DNA of 64,000 bases, taken from positions 19,807 through 83,806 of the forward strand of contig JALEGX010000011.1 of the NCBI GenBank assembly GCA_022763485.1. Reading direction: 5' to 3'. The notes under the pieces were generated by a model. The model saw only the letters and a list, made by a program, of their open reading frames with translations, was not told the origin of the DNA and made no database searches. Shown one piece after another: positions 50,405-59,125 of this stretch (its first letter is position 1; every line of letters begins with the position of its first letter). The DNA comes from Paracoccaceae bacterium (GTDB lineage: Bacteria > Pseudomonadota > Alphaproteobacteria > Rhodobacterales > Rhodobacteraceae). The position numbers and the translations under genes are program-made.

Positions 50405-51451
50405 TCAGCCTCCGGTATGGTTCATGCTGCGGGAAACGGCGCCGGCCACGCCCTGTGCGCCATAGGCAAAATCGTGACCTGCGGGCTTGCAGGACAGCGC
50501 TTCGTGGATCGCCTGCTGGATCCGGGGTGCGCCGGGGGCCTTGCGCAGCGCGGGCCGCAGGTCACGGGACCCTTCGCGGCCCAGACAGGTAAAGAGTTCC
50601 CCCCGGCAATTGACGCGGACGCGGTTGCATCCGGCGCAGAAGGTCCGGCTCATCGGGGTGATGAAACCGATCCGCTGTTCGGTGCCGCGCACGTCGCAGT
50701 ACCGGGCCGGGCCGCCGGTGTTGAAGTCGGTGTCCACCAGTGTCAGTCGCCGTTCCAGCAGGGTGCGGACCTCCTGGAGGGGCCAGTATTGCCCCAGCCG
50801 GTCATCGGCGGCGACCTCGCCCATCGGCATCACCTCGATAAAGGAGACGTCACAGCCGCGCTGCAGGGCCCAATCCACCAGATCGGGGAGTTCGGTCTCA
50901 TTGAACCCGCGCAGGGCCATAGTGTTGATCTTGACCCGAAGCCCCGCGGCGCGGGCGGTTTCGATGCCGTTCAACACCTGCTCCAACCGCCCGATGCGGG
51001 TGATTTGGGTGAATTTGGCCGGGTCGATCGTGTCCAGCGAGACATTGACCCGCCGCACGCCATTGTCGGCCAGAAAGGCGGCGTGGCGGGCCAGCTGGGT
51101 GCCGTTGGTGGTCAGGGTGAGCTCCCGCAGCCTGCCCCTGGCGACCTGCTGTCCCAGCTGTTCGATCAGCGCGGTGATCCCGTGGCGAACCAGCGGTTCA
51201 CCGCCGGTCAGGCGGACCTTCTGCACGCCAAGATCGATGAAGGCGCTGGTCAGGTTGACCAGTTCTTCGATGGTCAACAGCTCGCGCCGGGGCAGGAACG
51301 TCATCCGCTCGGCCATGCAATAGGTGCAACGCAGGTCACAACGGTCCGTCACCGACAGGCGCAGGTAATCGACCTTGCGCCCGAACCGGTCGATCAGGCC
51401 GGCCGCGGGGTGCGCCTGTGAACTGGCGCGTGAGCGGTCATCAAAAGGCAT
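50405..51451 (-). CDS. moaA: GTP 3',8-cyclase MoaA
   Basis: MoaA starts molybdenum cofactor synthesis from GTP. The 348-residue protein (start ATG 51451, MPFDDRSRASS; the tracked start at 51613 lies inside moeA) has the radical-SAM motif CDLRCTYC, the TGGEPL loop, the second iron-sulfur cluster motif CAGCNRVRVNCRGELFTCLG and the C-terminal Gly-Gly. It overlaps moeA by 11 bp. Confidence 0.94.
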   Translation of the reverse strand: MPFDDRSRASSQAHPAAGLIDRFGRKVDYLRLSVTDRCDLRCTYCMAERMTFLPRRELLTIEELVNLTSAFIDLGVQKVRLTGGEPLVRHGITALIEQLGQQVARGRLRELTLTTNGTQLARHAAFLADNGVRRVNVSLDTIDPAKFTQITRIGRLEQVLNGIETARAAGLRVKINTMALRGFNETELPDLVDWALQRGCDVSFIEVMPMGEVAADDRLGQYWPLQEVRTLLERRLTLVDTDFNTGGPARYCDVRGTEQRIGFITPMSRTFCAGCNRVRVNCRGELFTCLGREGSRDLRPALRKAPGAPRIQQAIHEALSCKPAGHDFAYGAQGVAGAVSRSMNHTGG

Positions 51452-52751
51452 GGCGGGCTCCGTGTGTGGGTGCGGGGCTAGGGCGGTCGGTGCCGTCAAA
51501 GGGGTGCCAGCGCAGCGCGTCGCCCGGTTGCACCTGTGCGGTTCGGGGCGGCACAAGCGCCAGCCCGTCGGCCTGGGCCAGCGGAAAGAGCGTGGCCGAG
51601 ACGCCTGCGCCAAGGCGGTTCAGGATCGGCTGCCCGTCGGGGGCGGTGCCGGTGATCCGGACCGGAAAGACCTCGGCCCGGCCGGGTTTGCGGGTCCAGT
51701 CGAACCCGGCGTGCGCCGGGGCGTCGGCAAAGGCGGGGACGGGGCGGCCGCCAAGCCGGGCGATCTGTGGCAGGGCAAAGAGATGAAAGCCCACCAGTGC
51801 GGCAAAGGGATTGCCGGGCAAGCCGGTCAGCGCGGTCTGCCCCAGCGTGCCGAGCAGCACGGGCTTGCCGGGTTTCACCGCCACTTTCCACCCTTTGACC
51901 GTGCCTCCGGCGGCCCTGAGGGCGGCCTGCACATGGTCCCTGCCCCCCATGGAAACCGCGCCGGAGGTCAGGATCAGGTCATAGTGGTCCCGCAGTTCCC
52001 GCAGGGCGGCGGTGGTGGTGGCCAGATCATCGGGCAGAATGCCCAGATCGGTGACGATTGCTCCGGCCGCAGAGGCCAGCGCCAGCAACATCGGCCGGTT
52101 GGCATCGGGAATCCGGCCCGCGCGCTGCGGGGCGGTGCCCCCGTCATACAGCTCATCTCCGGTGGAAAAGACCGCCACGCGCGGGCGCGGGGTGACGGGG
52201 ACATGGGTGATCCCATTGGCGGCCAGCAGCCCGATATGGCGGGGGGCGATCCGTGTGCCGGGGGTCAGAAGCGGCTGGCCCGCGTCCTGGTCGCTGCCCT
52301 GCCGGCGGATGTTCTGGCCGGGGGTGGGCCGGGCCATGATGCGGACCCGGTCGCCGTGATCGGTGCATTGTTCCACCATGACAACGGCATCGGCCCCGCG
52401 CGGCAGGGGCGCCCCGGTGTAGATGCGCATCGCCTGACCGGGCGGCAGCGTGCCGGGTTCGGTCCCGGCGGCGACGGTGCCGGCGACGGGCAGGTCCTGC
52501 TGGTCGTGCAGATCGCAACAGCGCAGGGCAAAGCCGTCCATGGCGGAATTGTCGAAGAAGGGCATGGCGTGCGGCGCGGTGACGGCCTGTGCCGCGTGGC
52601 GTCCCAGCGCATCGGCCAGCAAAACGGGCTGCGGCGCGCACAGGGGGCTGATCTGGTCCAGGCTCAGCTCAACCGCCTGGGCAATGGACAGCAGGGGAGC
52701 GCGGGCAACGGCATCGCACCCGCAAGAGGGCTGGATCTGGGCTTCGGGCAT
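51441..52751 (-). CDS. moeA: Molybdopterin molybdenumtransferase MoeA
   Basis: MoeA inserts molybdate into adenylylated molybdopterin. The 436-residue protein has FDNSAMDGFALR near residue 68, YTGAPLPRGADAVVMVEQ, the MoeA/MogA domain with VAVFSTGDEL and LILTSGAVSMGGRDHV, and LTGLPGNPFAALVGF. It is encoded 87 bp after torA on the same strand, before moaA and moaD, suggesting a unit that supplies cofactor to TorA. The N-terminus has two extra Cys (SCGCD). Confidence 0.93.
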   Translation of the reverse strand: MPEAQIQPSCGCDAVARAPLLSIAQAVELSLDQISPLCAPQPVLLADALGRHAAQAVTAPHAMPFFDNSAMDGFALRCCDLHDQQDLPVAGTVAAGTEPGTLPPGQAMRIYTGAPLPRGADAVVMVEQCTDHGDRVRIMARPTPGQNIRRQGSDQDAGQPLLTPGTRIAPRHIGLLAANGITHVPVTPRPRVAVFSTGDELYDGGTAPQRAGRIPDANRPMLLALASAAGAIVTDLGILPDDLATTTAALRELRDHYDLILTSGAVSMGGRDHVQAALRAAGGTVKGWKVAVKPGKPVLLGTLGQTALTGLPGNPFAALVGFHLFALPQIARLGGRPVPAFADAPAHAGFDWTRKPGRAEVFPVRITGTAPDGQPILNRLGAGVSATLFPLAQADGLALVPPRTAQVQPGDALRWHPFDGTDRPSPAPTHGARHAF

Positions 52752-52800
52752 GGTGGGGCTCCCCGCAGGTCTGTCCCGCCGGTGCGGCAGGACGGGATCA

Positions 52801-52826
52801 CGGGGCGGTCGGTGGCGACCGCCCCG
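52801..52826. terminator. Hairpin between torA and moeA
   Basis: CGGGGCGGTCG and CGACCGCCCCG form a perfect 11-bp stem with a 4-nt loop just after the torA stop. There is no T-run, so partial termination or mRNA protection is more likely than full termination. Confidence 0.5.
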
Positions 52827-52838
52827 CGCTTGGATGGG

Positions 52839-55505
52839 TTATTGTGCGTCGGACGCGTTCTTCATCAGGTAGTCCATGACCAGCGCGCGTTCGCCGTCAT
52901 CCAGCCCGGCCCGTTCGAACATGGAGGGCACGATGCCTTTCCATTGCTGCTGCGTGTAGTGGGTCACTTCGCGCGGCGCGTGGCAGACGGTGCAGCGTTC
53001 GAAGAACACCTTTTCACCCGGGGTCATATCCGCCATCAGCGCGGCGGTCAGATCCCCCAGACGATCCAGTCCCAGAACATCATCGTCGATGGCGGCGACC
53101 TCCATGTCCTCGATGATCGCGGGCTTCTCGTACGCCATGTTCGGACCTTCGGGGTCTTCGCATTTGCGCATTTCGATCAGCACCGTGTTGGCCGAGGTCG
53201 CCTCGGACAGGCCCGAGGCACGCTGGGTCGAGGTGATGAAGTTCACCAGGCCCGAGTTGCAGCGTCCCTTGCTGTCCAGCGATGGCCAGCAGCCTTCGTA
53301 GATCGACACCACGCCGGGCATGATGTCATCGGAGACAACGGCCCCGGCGATCACCGTGCCGCGGTCGTTGAAGAGCTCGACCAGATCGCCATCCGCGATG
53401 CCACGGGCGGCGGCGTCTTCGGCGTTGATGCGGACCGGTTCGCGGCCCTGCACCTTGTAGATGCCGCGCAGGGTTTCGGACTGGTCCATCTGGCTGTGCA
53501 GGCGGAACCAGGGGTGCGGCGACACCACATGCAGCTGGCCTTCTTTGGCGACGCCAAGATATTCGTGCTTCTCCAGCCACATCGGCATGCCGGGGCAGTC
53601 TTCGATTTCCATCTTGGCGATGGTGTCGCAGAACATCTCGATCTTGCCCGAAGAGGTGTGCAGCGGGCTGCCTTCGGGATCGCGGATAAAGGCGTTGTGA
53701 CGGACCCAGCCGCGCGCCTCTTGCGGCACCGGCATCCGGGCATAGCCCTTTTCCCAGAACTCCTCGAACGGCAGGTCCTTGGCCGCGCCCGAGGCCTCAT
53801 AGGCCAGCTTGATGTGATACATCTTGTCTTCGCTGTCGGTGAACTGCGCCCACAGACCCAGCTTGTCGGCCAGACCTTCGAAGATCTCATAGTCCGGCAG
53901 GCTGTCGCCGATTGGCTCGATCACCTTCTTCATCGCGTAGACCCGGTCGTTGGAATAGGTCCCACCCGAGGTGATGTCATCCTGTTCCAGCGTCGAGGCG
54001 GCGGGCATCACGATATCGGCCCAGCGGGTTGCGGCGGTCCACCAGACGTCGACGCTGATCACGGTTTCCACCTTGTTCAGGGCGCGGATCAACCGGTTGG
54101 TGTCCTGCTGGTGCGACATGAAGTTGTTGCCCGCGTTGAAGATCACCTTGATGTCCGGATAGACGTTGGTCTGCCCGTTGTAGAAAAACTCCATGCCGGG
54201 GTTTTCCAGCGCTTCGGTGATGCGCGAGGCGGGCACGATCTTCTTGACGAAGTTGCGGCCCTGGCTCATGCCGACGGGCGTTGCGTTGCCCCCCTGCGGC
54301 ATGCCGCCGTTGCCATAATGCCAGGAGAAGCCGACCCCCTGACCCGGCTGGCCGATCTTGCCCAGAAGCGCAGCGAAGTTGACGATCGACCAATAGGCCA
54401 TTTCCCCGTGCTGGGCCCGCTGGATCGCCCAGGAGGCACCGATATTGGTTTTCTTGGCGGCGATCAGCTCGGCCAGATCGCGGATGTCCTGTGCGTTGAT
54501 CCCGGTGATCGCGGCCGCCCAGTCCGGCGTTTTCGGGGTGCCGTCGGTGTCGCCTTTGACATAGGCAATCCATTTGTCTGCGCCGACGGTGTATGCGTCC
54601 ATATAGGCGCGGTCTTCCAGACCCTTGTCCAGAACGTGATAGGCCATGGACAGGAACAGCGCGGTATCGGTGTTGGGGATGATCCGCTTCCATTCTGCGT
54701 TCAGGTATTCGTCACTGGCGGTCCGCTGCGGGTTGATCGAGATGAAGCGCACGCCATTGTCGCGGATTTCTTCCCAGTGGGCATACATGCCGTGGTCGGC
54801 GACGCGATATTCGATGCGGTTGTTCTTGATCGGGTCACAGCCCACCAGCACGAACAGCTCGGTATGGTCGCGGATGGTTTCCCAGGCCGATTGGGCCGAA
54901 TAGACCTCCATGTCGCCGATGATATGCGGCATGACCACCTGCCCGGCACCGGCGGACCAGTCGCCCGCGGTATTGGTGCAGCCGCCCATCAGGTTGATCA
55001 GGCGCCCCTGCAGAACGTTGGGGCGGAACACGCCCGCGTTGGACCAGCCGCCATAGGACGAGCTGAAGATCGCTTCGTTGCCGTGGTTGGTGGCGGTGTC
55101 CAGCAGCGCCTTGGCGGTCAGGCTCCAGGCGGTGTCCCAGTCCACCTTGACCCATTCTTCCTTGCCGCGCAGCTCGGGTTTGGTGTCGCCGGTCTGCCAG
55201 CCTTGCAGATAGGATTTGCGGACCATCGGATAGTTGATCCGGGTCTTGTCATAGGTGCGGTCCATGACGCCGTGGCTCAGCATTTCGGTGGGGCGGGCGT
55301 CCAGCTCCATCATCGTGTTAATACCCACCAGCTTGCCGTCGCGGACGACGGCTTCGAACGGGCCGAAGTGGGTGGCGTGGAAGATACGTCCGGCAAAGGA
55401 ATTGGGGTCGATCGACGCCAGGGCGGTCGTGTTCATCAGGGCGGTGGCCCCAATGGCGGCGCTGCCTTGCAGGAACATACGACGGGTTGGATTTGCAAAT
55501 GTCAT
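52839..55505 (-). CDS. torA: Trimethylamine-N-oxide reductase TorA with fused C-terminal cytochrome c domain
   Basis: TorA reduces TMAO to trimethylamine in the periplasm. The 888-residue protein has a twin-arginine signal (TRRMFLQGSAAIGATALM), then the DMSO-reductase fold with SYGGWSNAG (molybdenum-ligand Ser) and bis-MGD contacts such as VGCDPIKNNR and NAGNNFMSHQQDTN. Catalytic-domain homology ends near residue 796. The last about 90 residues form an extra domain with a c-type haem motif CTVCH (residues 838-842) followed by QQQWKGIVPSMFERAGLDDGERALVMDYL, resembling the final mono-haem domain of TorC. No separate TorC or TorD gene is in the window. Confidence 0.93.
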   Translation of the reverse strand: MTFANPTRRMFLQGSAAIGATALMNTTALASIDPNSFAGRIFHATHFGPFEAVVRDGKLVGINTMMELDARPTEMLSHGVMDRTYDKTRINYPMVRKSYLQGWQTGDTKPELRGKEEWVKVDWDTAWSLTAKALLDTATNHGNEAIFSSSYGGWSNAGVFRPNVLQGRLINLMGGCTNTAGDWSAGAGQVVMPHIIGDMEVYSAQSAWETIRDHTELFVLVGCDPIKNNRIEYRVADHGMYAHWEEIRDNGVRFISINPQRTASDEYLNAEWKRIIPNTDTALFLSMAYHVLDKGLEDRAYMDAYTVGADKWIAYVKGDTDGTPKTPDWAAAITGINAQDIRDLAELIAAKKTNIGASWAIQRAQHGEMAYWSIVNFAALLGKIGQPGQGVGFSWHYGNGGMPQGGNATPVGMSQGRNFVKKIVPASRITEALENPGMEFFYNGQTNVYPDIKVIFNAGNNFMSHQQDTNRLIRALNKVETVISVDVWWTAATRWADIVMPAASTLEQDDITSGGTYSNDRVYAMKKVIEPIGDSLPDYEIFEGLADKLGLWAQFTDSEDKMYHIKLAYEASGAAKDLPFEEFWEKGYARMPVPQEARGWVRHNAFIRDPEGSPLHTSSGKIEMFCDTIAKMEIEDCPGMPMWLEKHEYLGVAKEGQLHVVSPHPWFRLHSQMDQSETLRGIYKVQGREPVRINAEDAAARGIADGDLVELFNDRGTVIAGAVVSDDIMPGVVSIYEGCWPSLDSKGRCNSGLVNFITSTQRASGLSEATSANTVLIEMRKCEDPEGPNMAYEKPAIIEDMEVAAIDDDVLGLDRLGDLTAALMADMTPGEKVFFERCTVCHAPREVTHYTQQQWKGIVPSMFERAGLDDGERALVMDYLMKNASDAQ

Positions 55506-55592
55506 CAGGGCCTCCTGTCGATGGGTGCGACCCCGAATTTAAATTTTGATCCTCCTGACCTGCATGACGCGGCGCAAAAAGGTTTGTGCGAT

Positions 55593-55610
55593 AATGTAAG
55601 GAAATGTAAA
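55593..55610. promoter_or_regulatory. Direct-repeat site in the torA/torR divergent promoter region
   Basis: AATGTAAG and AATGTAAA recur with exact 10-bp spacing, the arrangement expected for two OmpR-family response regulator molecules side by side. The site lies 9 bp upstream of torR and 88 bp upstream of the divergent torA. It does not match the E. coli tor box sequence, so TorR binding is inference from spacing and place. Confidence 0.5.
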
Positions 55611-55618
55611 AACGCCCC

Positions 55619-56323
55619 ATGTCACAGCATCTGTTGATCGTCGAAGATGACCGCACCACCCGTATGCGCCTGGCGGGGTATCTGCGTGAGCAGGGCCATC
55701 GCGTCAGCACCGCGTCAGACGCGGAAGAGATGGAAAGCATCATCGAATTCGATCCCCCCGATCTGCTGTTGGTGGATATCAACATGGACGGAAAGGACGG
55801 GCTGACCATCACCCGCGAGCAGCGGGCGAAATCGCGGGTGGGCATCATCCTGCTGACCGCGCGGGATGATCAGGTGGACAAGATTGTCGGGCTGGAGATG
55901 GGGGCGGATGATTATGTCACCAAACCCTTCGACAAGCGTGAACTGGCGGCGCGGGTCAAGAACCTGCTGGCCCGCATCGCCGACATCGGGCAGGCCCCGC
56001 AGGGCGCCCCGGCGGTGGACACGTTTGGCCCCTGGCGGCTGGACCGGATCCGGCACCGCCTGGTGTCCGCGGCACGGGTCGAGACGCTGACCCCGCAGGA
56101 ATTCGCGGTGATGACCGCGCTGGCCGATCACCCCGGCCAGACGCTCAGCCGGGCCCGCCTGTCCGAGATCATGGGCCGTCCGGCCTCGCGGCCCAATGAC
56201 CGGATGATCGACGTGGTGGTGGGGCGATTGCGCAAGAAGCTGGAGCAGGATCCGACCAACCCCGAATGGCTGTTGACCGAACACGGCAAGGGCTATCGGT
56301 TCGTGGATCCGGGAACCGTCTGA
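55619..56323 (+). CDS. torR: Response regulator TorR (OmpR family)
   Basis: The 234-residue protein has a receiver domain (LLIVEDDRTTRMRLAGYL; phospho-acceptor Asp in LLVDINMDG; LLTARDD; the Lys in DDYVTKPFDKREL) and an OmpR-type winged helix (LTPQEFAVMTALADHPGQTLSRARLSEIMGR, then DVVVGRLRKKLEQDP and GKGYRF). It is divergent from torA and convergent with torS, overlapping its 3' end by 31 bp. It should activate torA when TMAO is sensed. No good ribosome site precedes ATG 55619. Confidence 0.92.
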   Translation: MSQHLLIVEDDRTTRMRLAGYLREQGHRVSTASDAEEMESIIEFDPPDLLLVDINMDGKDGLTITREQRAKSRVGIILLTARDDQVDKIVGLEMGADDYVTKPFDKRELAARVKNLLARIADIGQAPQGAPAVDTFGPWRLDRIRHRLVSAARVETLTPQEFAVMTALADHPGQTLSRARLSEIMGRPASRPNDRMIDVVVGRLRKKLEQDPTNPEWLLTEHGKGYRFVDPGTV

Positions 56324-59100
56324 AGCCCGGCCTTGCGGGCGGCGTCATGCAGGGTGGCAATTGCGCGGGTGGCGGCCTCCTGCAAGGCCTGAAACATGCC
56401 GTCGCTGACCGGTCCGTCCGGGGTTTCGAACCGGATCAGCTCGTCGCGCAGCTCGGTCAGCTGAAAGTTCATCACCGCCCCTTTCAGGCGATGCGCCAGC
56501 TTGCGGTGGTCGGCGGGCGCGGCGGTGATGATCTGTTGCACGGCGCCGGGGATCTCATCAATCAGGGTCTGCACGATGTTCTGCGCGGTTTCGGCGCCAA
56601 GATCGGCGATGTCGTCTTGCAGGATCCGCAGCGTGACGTCGCTGGCCGCGCCGTGGACCGCTGGCGACGCGTCCGGTGGCGCAGCGGCGGTGCCGTCAGA
56701 CAGAAGATCCACCAGAGCCCGCGGCGAGATCGGTTTCGACAGGATCCGGTCGACGCCCAGCTTGGCCCGATCCTGCGCGGTGTCCGCAACCGAAAACGCG
56801 GTCAGCGCCGCCAGCGTCGTGTCGGGTGAGATCCGGCGCAGCCGCACGGCCAGATCCGCGCCGGGCATGTCGGGCAGATCCAGATCGATGAGGATCAGAT
56901 CAAAGCGGGTCGCCTGCGCGGCGGCCACCGCGCCCTTGCCGTTGGCGGCTTCGGCCACGCTGCAGCCCAGCCGTTCCAGGTAACCGCGCGACACGATCCT
57001 GTTGACCGCGTGATCGTCGATCACCAGCACCGACTGCCGGAACTCCGGGCCCTGCCCGCGGTCGTCGGCGGTGGGCAGCTGCGCCGGGTCGCCCAGCTGC
57101 ACCGGCACTGTCAGGGTGAACCGGCTGCCGATGCCGGGCTGGCTTTCGGCGTTGAGCGCACCGCCCATCGCCTCGGTCAGCTGGCGGGCAATGGGCAGGC
57201 CCAGCCCCACGCCTTCGACCCCGCTGTGGCGCATCTGGTCGGTGCGCGCGTAGACGTCAAAGGCGTGATCCAGCTCGGGCACAGTCATCCCGACGCCGGT
57301 GTCGCTGACCACGAAGCTGAGCGCAGAGGTGCCGGTAGCCGCATCGGTGGCGAAATCCACGCTCAGCGACACGCTGCCCTGAGGCGTGTATTTCACCGCA
57401 TTCGACAGCAGGTTGGTCACCACCTGGCGGATCTTGACGGCGTCACCGATCAGCACCGGCGGGATCTGGGCGCGGAAATCCACATCCGTGGCCAGCCCGG
57501 CGGGCGCGGCCAACGCCTGCAGGTATTCCGCCATCTGGCCGGTCATCGTGCGGGTTTCGAAATGCACCGGGGCGACGGCGGTGCGGGGGTCATCGCTGCT
57601 GGAAAAGGTCAGGATGTCATTGGTGATCGCCAGCAGATCCTGCGCTGATCCCAGCGTCATGGCAATGCGGGCCCTGCGGTCGGCGTCGGTCTCATCGGCT
57701 TCCAGCAGCCCCAAGAGCCCGATCACCCCGTTCAGCGGCGTGCGGATTTCGTGGCTCATGCGGGCCAGGAATTCGGTCTTGCTGCGGTTGGCGGATTCCG
57801 CCTCGGCCCGCGCGGCATTGGCGGCGTGCATTTCGCGCACCACATCGCCGGTTCGTTCCAGCACCGCATCGGCCAGATTTGCGCGCAGCTTTTCGGAATC
57901 GGCGGCGCGGCGGCGCAGGATGTTCAGCGCCTTTTCCATGCGGCCGATTTCATCGTGACCGGTCAGCGGCACCTTCTGGGCATAGTCGCCGCCCGCCACC
58001 CGCACGATGCGTTCGGAGACCGCGTGCAGGCGCGCGATGATCGAGCGCCGCAGCCGCCGCCAGGCCAGCGCGCCGATGATCGTGCAGAAGATGACAAACA
58101 GCAGCAGCCCCACCGACAGCTGAATGCTCAGCCGGTTGTTCGCGGCGATCTGTGACAACACCCGGGTCATCGCCGCCTGCCGGGTTTCCTGTGCGCTGGT
58201 GGCTAGCGCTGTGATCCGCTCGCGCAGGACAAAGCTGTCGCTCTCGATCTGCAGCTGCGCCTCCAGCTCCTGTCGGCGCAGGGAAAACAGGCCACCGGGA
58301 TCCAGCGCCTTGCGCTGGACCGCAAGCAGTGCCCGCGCTTCGTCCTGACCTGAGAGCGTGGGCAGGTATTCGAGCCGCCGGGACACCAGTCTGTAGAGCC
58401 TTTCGATCCGGCGGCGTTCCTCCCTCAGCAGCGGAACGGACTGGATTTCGACAATCTGCTGCAAGGCCCCCTGCACCGTGTCAGCCACGCGGGTCAGCTC
58501 GGTCAGGCGGTCAAAGGCAAAGAAATGCCGGTCGGCCAGCAGGTCCAGCCCCTTGTCCACATCCGAAGGCGCGGCGGAATAGATGTCACTGACGCCGGAG
58601 GTGACCCGCAGACGTGCCAGATCCAGTTGCGCCTCCAGCAGCAGGTCGAACCGCAGGCTGGTGTCCTTTTGCACGGCCAGTTGCCGGGCCATATGGTTTT
58701 TCAGCCGCAGCACCTGCCGGGCATTGCGGGACATGCGCGTGACGATCAGCCGGATATCGGCGGTGCTGGAGGTCTGGTCGGGGTTCCGGCTCAGCAGTTC
58801 CAGCTGATTGACCCCGGCCTCGATCCGTTCCAGCGACCGGGTCAGCGAAACGGTCAGATCCTGCAGGGTCTGCGACGAGTCCGCCTGGACAAAGGCGGTG
58901 GCGAATTGCGCGGTCAGCCCGGCCTCTGTTCCGACGTTGCTGGCCAGTTCGACAATAGGCAGATTCTGCTGGATCAGCCGCCCATGCGAGCGGATCAGAT
59001 ACCAGTTGACCGCAATCGCGGTGAGGCCCACCATGATCGCCATTGCTCCCAGAAAGGAGTAAACCAGGATCAACCGTCTGTCGAAGGAACCTCGCGCCAT
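56293..59100 (-). CDS. torS: Hybrid sensor histidine kinase TorS
   Basis: The 935-residue protein starts with a membrane helix (ILVYSFLGAMAIMVGLTAIAV), a long helical periplasmic sensor domain, a second helix (LSVGLLLFVIFCTIIGALAW), then HAMP. The histidine kinase core follows (FLARMSHEIRTPLNGVIGLL with the phospho-His; VTNLLSNAVKYT; SDTGVGM). It ends with a receiver domain (VLVIDDHAVNR... LILIDLDLPDMPG) and an HPt domain (HRKLAHRLKGAVMNF). This four-step phosphorelay layout is that of TorS. It would receive the TMAO signal through TorT, encoded divergently with only 25 bp between start codons. Confidence 0.92.
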   Translation of the reverse strand: MARGSFDRRLILVYSFLGAMAIMVGLTAIAVNWYLIRSHGRLIQQNLPIVELASNVGTEAGLTAQFATAFVQADSSQTLQDLTVSLTRSLERIEAGVNQLELLSRNPDQTSSTADIRLIVTRMSRNARQVLRLKNHMARQLAVQKDTSLRFDLLLEAQLDLARLRVTSGVSDIYSAAPSDVDKGLDLLADRHFFAFDRLTELTRVADTVQGALQQIVEIQSVPLLREERRRIERLYRLVSRRLEYLPTLSGQDEARALLAVQRKALDPGGLFSLRRQELEAQLQIESDSFVLRERITALATSAQETRQAAMTRVLSQIAANNRLSIQLSVGLLLFVIFCTIIGALAWRRLRRSIIARLHAVSERIVRVAGGDYAQKVPLTGHDEIGRMEKALNILRRRAADSEKLRANLADAVLERTGDVVREMHAANAARAEAESANRSKTEFLARMSHEIRTPLNGVIGLLGLLEADETDADRRARIAMTLGSAQDLLAITNDILTFSSSDDPRTAVAPVHFETRTMTGQMAEYLQALAAPAGLATDVDFRAQIPPVLIGDAVKIRQVVTNLLSNAVKYTPQGSVSLSVDFATDAATGTSALSFVVSDTGVGMTVPELDHAFDVYARTDQMRHSGVEGVGLGLPIARQLTEAMGGALNAESQPGIGSRFTLTVPVQLGDPAQLPTADDRGQGPEFRQSVLVIDDHAVNRIVSRGYLERLGCSVAEAANGKGAVAAAQATRFDLILIDLDLPDMPGADLAVRLRRISPDTTLAALTAFSVADTAQDRAKLGVDRILSKPISPRALVDLLSDGTAAAPPDASPAVHGAASDVTLRILQDDIADLGAETAQNIVQTLIDEIPGAVQQIITAAPADHRKLAHRLKGAVMNFQLTELRDELIRFETPDGPVSDGMFQALQEAATRAIATLHDAARKAGLQTVPGSTNR

Positions 59101-59125
59101 CTGTTCAGTCTATGAAAGCCGTGTC

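Noticed and set aside
51375-55637. 1420-codon plus-strand ORF across moaA, moeA and torA
   Set aside because: It is the antisense shadow of well-recognised genes in a high-G+C codon pattern; its translation has no domain and is rich in Gly, His and Gln repeats.
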